Source of the DNA: CAZQLE01 sp964593905
GTDB lineage: Bacteria > Chloroflexota > Anaerolineae > Anaerolineales > Anaerolineaceae
Length of the DNA stretch: 64,000 bases
NCBI GenBank assembly: GCA_964593905.1
Contig: CAZQLE010000001.1
Span: forward strand, 30,421-94,420
Direction: 5' to 3'
Positions 17,273 to 25,190 of the stretch are shown in pieces; positions within the stretch are counted from its first letter, which is position 1, and the number at the start of each line of letters is the position of its first letter. The notes beneath the pieces are model-generated. The model had not been told where the DNA came from, ran no database searches, and saw nothing but the letters and a program-made list of their open reading frames with translations. The translations under genes and the position numbers were made by a program.

Positions 17273-18313
17273 ATGCAGCGACCTGATCTTTTAGGAGTCC
17301 GCCCTGATCTTATTGCTTATATCGAATATCTTGAAAACCAGATTTCCGAGTACCGCTCCACCCCGGAACGGAAGGTAAAGACCCAGAGTGAAAGCCCGGT
17401 ACCCGAAACACAATTGTTTGCCGAGCCCCCCACCAAATATACGCTGATCACTTCGAGTTACGGTGGTTATGTAAAAAGGACGTATCGTCATTTATATGTT
17501 CCGCAACATCGTGGCGGAATGGGCATTTTTGATATCGACCTGCCGGATACCGATTATCCCCGGTCGCTGCTAACCGCCGAGGTGGATAAAAATGTACTGG
17601 TGTTCACTGACCGCGCCAGGGTATTTCGCTTTCCGGCTAGCCGAATCGTGGAAACTGAGATTCACAGCAAGGGTCAAAATTTATTTGACCGCTTGCCGCT
17701 GGAGCCTGGTGAGGGTCTTGCGGCGATCTTGCCCGAGCAGGCCCAGGGATTTGTGGCGTTGCTGAGCAAGCCTGGCAAAATTCGCATTCTCCGCCATCAT
17801 ATGTTTGGTGAGCACATGCGCCCCGGCACACCCATGTATAACTATAAAGAGTTTGGCCCGTTGGCATCGGTATGCTGGACTGGCGGTGATCGAGATTTAT
17901 TCGTTGTCACCAAAAAAGGAATCGGTATCCGCTTTGCTGAAAAGGCGGTCAGCCCGCAAAGTGAGCTGGCTATAAAATTAGGGGCTGACGATGAGGCGGT
18001 TGCTCTCACCCCGGTCGATGACGAGAGTGCTGTGCTGCTGTTGGGCTCTGATGGCAAGGGCGCGATTCGCCTGATGTCTGGCTTTGCGGCGAACAAGTCG
18101 CCCGGTGGCAGCGGCAAAATTGCCATCAAAAACGACCAGGTGATTGGCGCAGTGAGCATTGAGGGCCGGGAAGATATCTTTGCCATCTCACGCCTGAGCA
18201 AGATCATCCGCTTTCCATCTGACGAAGTACTGCGCACCGAAGGGGTTGTGCAGGGCGTAATTTGCGTGAATTTGCGCGCTGACGAAGTTGTGGCCATGAC
18301 AAAAAGCGAATAG
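17273..18313 (+). CDS. Standalone GyrA/ParC C-terminal beta-pinwheel protein
   Basis: The 346-residue protein resembles only the DNA-wrapping C-terminal domain of DNA gyrase subunit A; the breakage-reunion domain and its catalytic tyrosine are absent. After a 55-residue N-terminal segment with a short helix, the sequence QHRGGMG at about 78-84 closely resembles the gyrase-specific GyrA-box (Q-R-R-G-G-K-G). It is followed by repeated blades of the type VLVFTDRARVFRFPASRI, VALLSKPGKIRIL, DLFVVTKKGIGIRFAE, VLLLGSDGKGAIRL and IFAISRLSKIIRFP. ATG 17273 with SD AAAGGG is preferred to TTG 17252. It leads a probable operon with a LarA-like gene. DNA bending or wrapping is inferred; no partner topoisomerase is nearby. 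Confidence 0.8.
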   Translation: MQRPDLLGVRPDLIAYIEYLENQISEYRSTPERKVKTQSESPVPETQLFAEPPTKYTLITSSYGGYVKRTYRHLYVPQHRGGMGIFDIDLPDTDYPRSLLTAEVDKNVLVFTDRARVFRFPASRIVETEIHSKGQNLFDRLPLEPGEGLAAILPEQAQGFVALLSKPGKIRILRHHMFGEHMRPGTPMYNYKEFGPLASVCWTGGDRDLFVVTKKGIGIRFAEKAVSPQSELAIKLGADDEAVALTPVDDESAVLLLGSDGKGAIRLMSGFAANKSPGGSGKIAIKNDQVIGAVSIEGREDIFAISRLSKIIRFPSDEVLRTEGVVQGVICVNLRADEVVAMTKSE

Positions 18314-18325
18314 GACAATTTCACA

Positions 18326-19591
18326 ATGCACTCCTATCTCCTCCCTTATGGAACTGCAGCGCTGCCGGCAACCATCCCCGACCACTTTGATGTGTGCCTG
18401 ATCGAACCGGGGAATGTGACCGGCGCCCCCACCCCACTGGAAATGATAGAATCGCTGCTGCATACGCCTGAAGCGGATCGGCTGCTCGAAAAATTTCACG
18501 GCGCCGCCAGCGTTGCCATCGCAATTAATGATAAGACCCGGCCGGTGCCGCATCATCTTTTGCTGCCCCCCCTGCTCCATCGTCTGCAAGAGCTGGGCAT
18601 CCCGCGCCGGGCGATCACGCTAATCATTGCCAGTGGCACGCATGTGCCCATGCCCGCGGATGAGTTTACCCGGGTACTGCCGGCTGAAATTGTCGAAAAT
18701 TACACTGTAATCAGCCACGATTGTGATGCCGGGCACAACCTGATTCCCCTGGGCGATACCCGTGCGGGTACGCCGGTGGCGGTCAACACAATCTTCTATC
18801 AGGCGGCGTTAAAAATTGTGATCGGCAATATCGAACCCCACCACTTCATGGGTTTTTCGGGTGGGGCAAAAAGCGCCGCGATTGGGTTAACCAGCCGGGC
18901 TACGATCAACACCAATCATAAATTTCTGCTAGACCCCGCCTGTTGCGCTGGCGCATATGAGACAAACCCCATGCGCATGGATGTTGAAGAAATTGGCGAC
19001 AAAATTGGGGTCCACCTGGCCCTGAATGTTATCTTGAATGGCAAGAAAGAGATTGTCGAAGCGTTATTGGATACACCACGTCAGGTGATGCAAAAAGGGG
19101 TCAAGATTTCCAGAAGAATTTGCCAGATGCCTGTTGCGACAAAATTTGATTTTGTCATTGCTTCTGCCGGCGGGGCGCCCAAAGATATCAATTTATACCA
19201 ATCACAAAAGGCGTTAACCCATGCAGCGATGATCACCCGCGATGGCGGCAGGCTTTTGCTGGCCGCAAAATGTCCAGAGGGATTGGGCAGTGCCGGATTT
19301 GAGTCTTTTTTGGATGCAAGTCTTTCCCCGGTTGAGATGGTCCAAAAGTTTTCGCGGCATGGTTTTCAAGTTGGCCCGCACAAGGCCTTTCAACTGGCGC
19401 GAGAAGCGATGCGCATCCATATGTTTCTCAAATCCGAATTATCCACAGAAAACACCCGCAAAAGCATGTTGACGCCCATTGAAGGGGATATTCAGGCTGC
19501 CATTACACAGATTCTGCAAAGCTTGCCGGCTTCGGCAAAAATAGCCGTCATGCCGCGCGCAACCAGTACAATACCCGATCTTCAGACCTAA
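18326..19591 (+). CDS. LarA-family nickel-pincer racemase/epimerase (DUF2088)
   Basis: The 421-residue protein matches lactate racemase LarA. Residues known from Lactobacillus plantarum LarA are in nearly the same positions: D69 and R72 in NDKTRP (family D72/R75), H106 in SGTH (H108), H172 in EPHH (H174), K182 in FSGGAKSAAIG (K184, which carries the nickel pincer cofactor), and H198 in NTNHKF (H200). It should therefore bind the NPN cofactor and catalyse a 2-hydroxyacid racemisation or epimerisation. The cofactor makers LarB, LarC and LarE are not in the window. The following MFS gene, 18 bases downstream, may import its substrate. Substrate identity within the family varies and is not determined here. 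Confidence 0.82.
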   Translation: MHSYLLPYGTAALPATIPDHFDVCLIEPGNVTGAPTPLEMIESLLHTPEADRLLEKFHGAASVAIAINDKTRPVPHHLLLPPLLHRLQELGIPRRAITLIIASGTHVPMPADEFTRVLPAEIVENYTVISHDCDAGHNLIPLGDTRAGTPVAVNTIFYQAALKIVIGNIEPHHFMGFSGGAKSAAIGLTSRATINTNHKFLLDPACCAGAYETNPMRMDVEEIGDKIGVHLALNVILNGKKEIVEALLDTPRQVMQKGVKISRRICQMPVATKFDFVIASAGGAPKDINLYQSQKALTHAAMITRDGGRLLLAAKCPEGLGSAGFESFLDASLSPVEMVQKFSRHGFQVGPHKAFQLAREAMRIHMFLKSELSTENTRKSMLTPIEGDIQAAITQILQSLPASAKIAVMPRATSTIPDLQT

Positions 19592-19609
19592 CAACGCATA
19601 GGAAGCCGC

Positions 19610-21055
19610 ATGAATCGCTCACACCGCTGGTACGACCTCATCACCATCAACGCATTCTGGCTTGGTTTGAGCGGTGTTTCTCAAACCCTTACCCCGCTGA
19701 TCATCCCTTTGCTGGTGCAGCAATTTGTCGGCGAACAGTTGAAGGGCACTTATTATGGGAATATCCGTCTCTGGACGTTGATGACAGCGATCCTTGCCCA
19801 ATCTTTGATGGGCACCCTGTCAGATCGCAGCCAACACCCGTGGGGGCGGCGAAGACCCTATATACTCGTCGGGACACTGGGTGTTATTTTGCTATTAGTA
19901 CTCATTGGCCTGAATGCCCAAAGAACAGGCGAAATCGGCTACTGGATTCTCTTTGGGTTGATGATCATTTTGATGGTGTTTATCAATACAGCCCACGGCG
20001 CGGTGCAGGGAGTAATTCCAGATCTTGTGCCCGAGGAAAAGCGCGGGCTTTATTCTGCGGTAAAAGCACTGTTTGAAGTTCCCCTGCCGGTTATTTTTGT
20101 GTCTTTTACCATTGCCCGGCTGGTAAGCAAAGGCAATATCTGGGGCGGCATATGGGTGTTGATCGGACTGCTGATTGTCGTGCTGCTGGTCTCAATGCTC
20201 ATTCCAGAACAGCGGCACCAACCGGCCAGTTCAGTGATCGATTGGCGTCCCTTTATTCGGCTTGTCGTGATGACCGGGGTGTTCACCCTGCTTATCGTGA
20301 TCGTTGGGTACGGCATTCGCATGTTTTCAACCTATTATTCAAGCGGGCTTTCTCCAGTGCTGACCCTGATCGTTTTGGGCGCGGTTGGCGTAATTGCAAT
20401 GTTGATCACCATCTTGCTGGGTGTATTGGTCAGCACCCGCATCGGTCTGGGGCAGGATATCAAACTTGCGCCTTCTTTTCCCTGGTGGGTAATTAATCGT
20501 CTGGCGTTTCTGGTTGGGTCCACAAATTTACTCAGCTTTATTATTTACTTCATCCAGGGGCGCTTTGGTTATAGCTCCACCACGGCCGCGGCTCCGGCTG
20601 CCATGCTAACCCAGTTTGTGGGTATCTTTATTCTGCTCTCTGTTTTACCGGGCGGATGGCTGGCGGATCGATTTGGGAAGAAAAAACTGGTTTATGCTTC
20701 GGGGGTCTTCGCAATTATTGGCACCCTGGTCGCCATTTTTGCGCCAAATTTATCCGTGTTTTATATCGGCGGCATAATCATCGGGATCGGCATTGGCCAA
20801 TTCTACACGGCCAACTGGGCCCTGGGAACCGAATTGGTGCCGCAGGAACACGCCGGCCGGTTTCTGGGTGTGTCAAATCTGGCCGGCGCGGGGGCTGGCG
20901 CCATTGGTGCTTATCTGGGCGGTCCCCTGGCAGACGCGGCCACCCGATTGGTTCCTGAAATTCCAGGCGGTGGCTATCTACTTCTTTTCTGGATTTTTTG
21001 CTTTTTATTCGTCTTTTCAATTACAACCCTGACCCGGATTAAAGAAAAATTTTAG
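19610..21055 (+). CDS. MFS transporter (sugar/cation symporter-like)
   Basis: This 481-residue membrane protein has about twelve predicted helices. The loop between helices 2 and 3 has DRSQHPWGRRRPYILVG (about 72-88), a signature of the sucrose/SLC45 and GPH-like branch of the major facilitator superfamily. A second, equivalent loop in the C-terminal half reads GWLADRFGKKKLVY (about 348-361). SD AGGA is 6 bases upstream of the ATG. Being 18 bases after the LarA-like gene, it may carry that enzyme's hydroxyacid or sugar-acid substrate; this is inference from position only. Confidence 0.82.
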   Translation: MNRSHRWYDLITINAFWLGLSGVSQTLTPLIIPLLVQQFVGEQLKGTYYGNIRLWTLMTAILAQSLMGTLSDRSQHPWGRRRPYILVGTLGVILLLVLIGLNAQRTGEIGYWILFGLMIILMVFINTAHGAVQGVIPDLVPEEKRGLYSAVKALFEVPLPVIFVSFTIARLVSKGNIWGGIWVLIGLLIVVLLVSMLIPEQRHQPASSVIDWRPFIRLVVMTGVFTLLIVIVGYGIRMFSTYYSSGLSPVLTLIVLGAVGVIAMLITILLGVLVSTRIGLGQDIKLAPSFPWWVINRLAFLVGSTNLLSFIIYFIQGRFGYSSTTAAAPAAMLTQFVGIFILLSVLPGGWLADRFGKKKLVYASGVFAIIGTLVAIFAPNLSVFYIGGIIIGIGIGQFYTANWALGTELVPQEHAGRFLGVSNLAGAGAGAIGAYLGGPLADAATRLVPEIPGGGYLLLFWIFCFLFVFSITTLTRIKEKF

Positions 21056-21085
21056 ATTTTCGCACTTTATAAGATTTTTTCGGGT

Positions 21086-21091
21086 TATAAT
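21086..21091 (+). promoter_or_regulatory. -10 element before asp23-nusB
   Basis: A perfect TATAAT lies 32 bases upstream of the asp23 start. No good -35 hexamer is found at 16-18 bases (CACTTT at 21063). Read-through from the MFS gene is also possible. Confidence 0.4.
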
Positions 21092-21122
21092 AGCTACTAG
21101 AATATTTAAAAATGGAGCGAAA

Positions 21123-21464
21123 ATGAGCGAAATGCAACGTCCGCCTGGAAAGACAACCATTGCGCCCGATGTTTTAGAAACCATCGCGCGGTTGACAACT
21201 TTAAGTGTTCCTGGTGTAAACCGGATGGCGCCTGTGAATCGCTTGTTCAAGAAGGAAAACACCGAGGGCGTTTCCATTGTTGTTGAAAACAATGGTGTCT
21301 ATGCTGATTTGTATGTCATTCTAAGCCGTGATGTAAATGCCCGTGAGGTAAGCCGTGTAATCCAGAATCAGGTTGCGCGCGCCATATCCGAAATGGTCGG
21401 CATGGAAGTTGGAAAGATCAACGTTCATGTTGAAGATATCGATTATTCTCCCTCGATTGGTTAA
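21123..21464 (+). CDS. Asp23/Gls24 family envelope-stress protein
   Basis: This 113-residue protein belongs to the Asp23/Gls24 (DUF322) family. It begins with a hydrophilic tail, then IAPDVLETIARLTTLSVPGV (about 15-34), a central EGVSIVVENNGVYADLYVIL, and the C-terminal VGKINVHVEDIDY characteristic of the fold. In Gram-positive bacteria such proteins sit under the membrane and contribute to alkaline or cell-wall stress tolerance. In many genomes the gene lies directly before nusB, as here (6 bases). SD GGAGCG precedes the ATG by 5-6 bases. Confidence 0.88.
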   Translation: MSEMQRPPGKTTIAPDVLETIARLTTLSVPGVNRMAPVNRLFKKENTEGVSIVVENNGVYADLYVILSRDVNAREVSRVIQNQVARAISEMVGMEVGKINVHVEDIDYSPSIG

Positions 21465-21470
21465 ACAATT

Positions 21471-21902
21471 ATGAAGTCGCGCACCAAGGCTAGAAGCGTT
21501 GCCTTGCAAGTTTTGTTTGAAATGGACCTTACCAGTCACCAGCCGAACATTATTCTTGAAGATCGTCTGGTTGATATTGATCTGGAACCGGGTCTGGTGG
21601 ATTTTGTTCGTCAGATCGTGGATGGGGTTGCCCCGCTGGTTGGGCAGCTTGATCATCACATTGCCCGATTTGCCCCCGAATGGCCACTGGATCAGGTGGC
21701 AGTGATCGATCGCAATATCCTGCGGATTGCGGTTTGGGAGTTTGCGATTGCAGAATGCACCCCCGTCAAGGTTGCCATTAACGAGGCCATTGAGCTTGCA
21801 AAGCTGTACGGCTCCGACAGCACTCCCCGGTTTGTGAATGGTGTGCTGGGTAGCCTGGCCAGCCGGCAAAGCGAAATACGCCAATCTTTCGGGTTGGCTT
21901 AA
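21471..21902 (+). CDS. nusB: Transcription antitermination factor NusB
   Basis: NusB binds boxA RNA with NusE (S10) and takes part in rRNA antitermination. The 143-residue length fits. The N-terminus RTKARSVALQVLFEMDL is the arginine-rich RNA-binding helix pair of the family. The C-terminal half has VIDRNILRIAVWEF (about 82-95), TPVKVAINEAIELAKLYGS (about 101-119) and FVNGVLGSLA, which are its most conserved segments. It follows the Asp23 gene after 6 bases, an arrangement frequent in Firmicutes and Chloroflexota. Confidence 0.93.
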   Translation: MKSRTKARSVALQVLFEMDLTSHQPNIILEDRLVDIDLEPGLVDFVRQIVDGVAPLVGQLDHHIARFAPEWPLDQVAVIDRNILRIAVWEFAIAECTPVKVAINEAIELAKLYGSDSTPRFVNGVLGSLASRQSEIRQSFGLA

Positions 21903-21942
21903 GTTTTCAAACCATTGTCTGTCGTTGCACGCAGGGGATAAA

Positions 21943-24351
21943 TTGAAAATCCTTCCCAAAACGATCCTTCGCAAGATGGTCGCAATATTCGGAATCCTCG
22001 TGACGCTTGGGGCGTGTACCCCGGCGTCTTTTGTTTCTGGCCCCACCCCGGCGGTGCCGGCAGCGCTGGTCGAAGTCACTTTTCAGGTCAAAATACCTGA
22101 AGACAACACAGACGCAGCACGGCCCTTGCTGGAAGTGTTGGATACGGTGACGGGTTTGGCCATTAACCCCACACGTTTTGTGATGGAAAAACAGGCCGAT
22201 CAAAATTACGCAATTACAGTACCCTTTCCCGCCGGCAGTGTCATTCAATATCGGTACGCCCTGGAGGGCACACCGCCCCTTTTTGAACATAATGCTGAAA
22301 ACAAACAGATCTTGTTTCGCGCGGTGTATGCCAGGGCTTCGACCAGTGTAAAGGATGTGGTCGTTGCCTGGCGCGCTGCGGTATATCAGGGGAAAACCGG
22401 CCGCATATTTGGCAAGATCCTGGACGCTGAAAGCAAGGAACCGCTCGGCGGAATTTATGTGACAGCTGCCGGGCAGGCAGTGCTGTCTTCACAAGGCGGG
22501 CAGTTTGTCTTGAATAATGTCCCGGTCGGAACTCATCTGTTGACCTTCATCCATCCCAATGGCAGCTATGAACCTCTTTCACAGGAAGCGGTGATCGCTG
22601 ATCAGGCGGGTACACCGGCCAATGTGTCACTCGCTCCCCGGCCAATGGTCGAGGTCGAGTTTGCGGTTACTGCTCCGGCGAACACGCCGGTTTCGGCGCC
22701 CTTACGGATTGTGGGGAACACACTCAGCCTGGGAAATGCTTTTACCGATTTGCGTGGCGGGATGAGCATCCTGGCTGCTTCTGCGCCGGTTTTAACCCGC
22801 ACAGACGCCGGAAGCTATCACACCACACTCAAGCTCCCGGCTGGGGCTGATATCCGCTATAAATACACCCTGGGAGATGGTTTTTGGAACGCTGAGCACA
22901 AAGATGGAAGATTTCTTGTGCGCCAGTTAATCGTCCCGCCGAATGGGGTCACGCTGACCGAAGAAATTCAAAGCTGGCAAATCGACAATGCAGCGGCTCC
23001 GATCGGTTTCAATATCACCTTACCTTCCGAAGAAACCACCCCGCCCGGAATCCAGTTCAACCCCTTTGCGTGGATGGAACCCTTGCCAGCCTGGCCGGCC
23101 GCGGACCCGGAAAACAGTTGGGAGTTTATCCTGTTTAGCCCGTTGGAGTTTCTGGGCGATACGCAATACCGCATCTGTCGGGCAAACCAGTGCCCCGCCG
23201 GGCTTGAGCTGCTTGAAGCGGGTAAGGATGCTCACGCGGTGTTTAATCCCCGGAGTCTTGAGTCCGCTGAAATCGCCGTATCCGTCGAATCCTGGTTATG
23301 GGATGAAGTTGGCGATGTCGTTACACCGGATGAAAAAGTCGAGCCGCGTGAGATGAAAATGACCACCGGGGTGGAGCTTAACAGCCACTATCAGCCGGGT
23401 TGGCAGTCTCATCTTGGCGCTTCAGTAGCTGCGGCTAAAAATCTGTCGGCCAACACGCTGTTGCTCACTCCGGCGTGGCCTGTGTCGGGCAGAGATCTGC
23501 CCGAAGTGGGTGCTCTGCCCGGTAAAACCATCTGGGATCAAGATATTCTGGCGCTGACCGCTGCAGCCGGCAAGCAAGATATTCAGGTCTGGTTGTATCC
23601 CCAGTTGGATTTCCCGGTCAATGTGCGTGACTGGTTGGCGCATTCCAATATTGGTGCGGGTTGGTGGCAGACCTGGTTTGACCGCATGGAAGATTTCGCA
23701 CTGCATTATGCAATTTTGGCCGAGGCTGGGGGTGCAGAGGCTCTGGTGTTGGGCGAACCGGGCTACCTTGCCGCTCAAATTGTTAAAGATGATGAAGATG
23801 TGATTCTACCGGCGGATATTGAAGAACGTTGGCTCGCTATTCTCAAAAAAGTGCGCAAAAATTATTCCGGCGAAATTTATCTTGCCCTGCCTTATCCGTT
23901 GACAGATACCCTGCCCGCCAAACTTCTTGAGTCGGTGGATGGTGTATACCTGTTGTGGACCGCCCCGGTGAATGGGGAAAACAGCGAGGATGTGGCTGGC
24001 TTTGAAGCGGATATCAAAAAAGCGATCAAAGGGCAGATCGGGCCTCTGGCACAGCAATATAAACTGCCGGTGGTGCTGGGTCTTTCATTCGCATCACAGG
24101 AGGATGCCGCCAGAGGCTGTTCGAACCTGGATGGTGTTTGTGTGTTGGATGAGCAGCCCAGTCTCGATTTTGGTATCCAAAATTCGCTTTACCGCGCTGC
24201 CCTGCGTGCAGTGGAGAGTTCAACCTACATCACCGGCGTGGTGACCCGTGGTTATTATCCCCCCGCCCCGCTGCCAGATGGTTCGCCCTCGGTTCACGGC
24301 AAACCGGTTGAAGCAGTTATCCACTACTGGTTTTCACAGTGGAACCCGTAG
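21943..24351 (+). CDS. Large lipoprotein with CBM20-like, carboxypeptidase-regulatory-like and TIM-barrel-like regions
   Basis: The open frame reaches back to 21838 inside nusB, but TTG 21943 has an SD (AGGGG, 6 bases away) and gives a proper lipoprotein signal: basic start, hydrophobic core and lipobox LGAC (about residues 22-25). The mature 780-residue protein shows two starch-binding (CBM20)-like modules (about 35-135 and 230-340, each with VEVxF and a IxYxYxLG/EG strand). Between them is a carboxypeptidase-regulatory-like repeat (GRIFGKILDAESKEPLGGIYV). The C-terminal half (about 480-800) looks like a glycoside-hydrolase TIM barrel, with LHYAILAEAGGAEALVLGEP and YLALPYPL. Catalytic residues cannot be named. 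It is probably a surface carbohydrate-active protein. Confidence 0.65.
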   Translation: MKILPKTILRKMVAIFGILVTLGACTPASFVSGPTPAVPAALVEVTFQVKIPEDNTDAARPLLEVLDTVTGLAINPTRFVMEKQADQNYAITVPFPAGSVIQYRYALEGTPPLFEHNAENKQILFRAVYARASTSVKDVVVAWRAAVYQGKTGRIFGKILDAESKEPLGGIYVTAAGQAVLSSQGGQFVLNNVPVGTHLLTFIHPNGSYEPLSQEAVIADQAGTPANVSLAPRPMVEVEFAVTAPANTPVSAPLRIVGNTLSLGNAFTDLRGGMSILAASAPVLTRTDAGSYHTTLKLPAGADIRYKYTLGDGFWNAEHKDGRFLVRQLIVPPNGVTLTEEIQSWQIDNAAAPIGFNITLPSEETTPPGIQFNPFAWMEPLPAWPAADPENSWEFILFSPLEFLGDTQYRICRANQCPAGLELLEAGKDAHAVFNPRSLESAEIAVSVESWLWDEVGDVVTPDEKVEPREMKMTTGVELNSHYQPGWQSHLGASVAAAKNLSANTLLLTPAWPVSGRDLPEVGALPGKTIWDQDILALTAAAGKQDIQVWLYPQLDFPVNVRDWLAHSNIGAGWWQTWFDRMEDFALHYAILAEAGGAEALVLGEPGYLAAQIVKDDEDVILPADIEERWLAILKKVRKNYSGEIYLALPYPLTDTLPAKLLESVDGVYLLWTAPVNGENSEDVAGFEADIKKAIKGQIGPLAQQYKLPVVLGLSFASQEDAARGCSNLDGVCVLDEQPSLDFGIQNSLYRAALRAVESSTYITGVVTRGYYPPAPLPDGSPSVHGKPVEAVIHYWFSQWNP

Positions 24352-24373
24352 GTTTAACTCTCTTAAACAGATA

Positions 24374-24417
24374 AAAGTGGCGGTGAAAAGCTTTGCTTCC
24401 ACCGCCACTTTTTTTAT
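24374..24417. terminator. Bidirectional intrinsic terminator
   Basis: An 11-bp stem AAAGTGGCGGT/ACCGCCACTTT (24374-24384 with 24401-24411) is followed on the plus strand by TTTTTATTTT and on the minus strand by TTATCTG. It separates the lipoprotein gene from the convergent prepilin-peptidase-like gene. Confidence 0.85.
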
Positions 24418-24427
24418 TTTCTGCTAT

Positions 24428-25177
24428 TCATGGGCGAAACAATAAGTAGGTCGCTGCCGCAAGCAGGAATGGGGCATATGGAATTGCGGTAAACTGCTGG
24501 TAGCGGTTGAGCAGACGTAAAACGATCAGCAGTAGCAGGCTGAAGATGCCGCCCAGGAAAATTGCCAGCAGCAGCAGCATAACGATCTGCTGAACCCCGA
24601 CCATCAGCCCCAGTATGGCGCTTAAAGTAACATCGCCAAACCCAAGGGCCACCTCTTCAATTTCCTCTCCGCGTCGTTTGCTCATCCAGCGTGCAAACAA
24701 AATGCCCAGTCCATAGAGCGCGAACATGATCAAGAACCCTGCGATACCGCCGGCGATGGTGGAGACCAGGCCGTGCAATTTCCAGCCGACCAATGCCCCT
24801 AGGATTAATCCCACAATACTGGTTTCGGTTAAGATCAGGCGGTGTTCCATGTCAATCACAAAGACGATCATGAAGTAAGACAAAATGATTAAAGCCGGAA
24901 AATACCCTGCCCCGCTCAGTGGCAGAAAAGCAGCGGCAATAAAGAGCAGCAGTACTCCGACGACCACAAGCGAAGTCCGCAAAGCGACCGGTGCCTGACA
25001 GGCCCTGCACGGACGCATTTTAAGAAAATCTTGCAGTGTGCGAGGTTCAGCACATGCCTTGCACAACGGGATGGTTAACCGCCTTGTTTGCGGAAGAACA
25101 TCAGCCAGATAATTGACCAGCCAGGCAACTGGTAAAGTCAAAATCAACGAAATCAACAGGCGGGTCCAGTTTGTCAT
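24428..25177 (-). CDS. Prepilin peptidase-like protein (A24 family)
   Basis: This membrane aspartyl protease of 249 residues has about seven helices. The N-terminal cytoplasmic loop retains two CxxC pairs (CKAC near 39 and CRAC near 58), the zinc site of the PilD methylase region, but that region is short. Catalytic aspartates are expected in FVIDMEHRLI (about 105-114) and in GFGDV (about 180-184, the GxGD motif). It would cleave type IV pilin-like leader peptides. No pilin or pilus assembly gene is near, and the gene stands alone downstream of a divergently oriented promoter zone. Activity is likely but the substrate is unknown. Confidence 0.78.
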   Translation of the reverse strand: MTNWTRLLISLILTLPVAWLVNYLADVLPQTRRLTIPLCKACAEPRTLQDFLKMRPCRACQAPVALRTSLVVVGVLLLFIAAAFLPLSGAGYFPALIILSYFMIVFVIDMEHRLILTETSIVGLILGALVGWKLHGLVSTIAGGIAGFLIMFALYGLGILFARWMSKRRGEEIEEVALGFGDVTLSAILGLMVGVQQIVMLLLLAIFLGGIFSLLLLIVLRLLNRYQQFTAIPYAPFLLAAATYLLFRP

Positions 25178-25190
25178 AAAGTATATAATC

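Noticed and set aside
21321..22079. 252-residue minus-strand frame crossing asp23, nusB and the lipoprotein start
   Set aside because: It spans the ends of three genes on the other strand and has no recognisable domain, SD or promoter.
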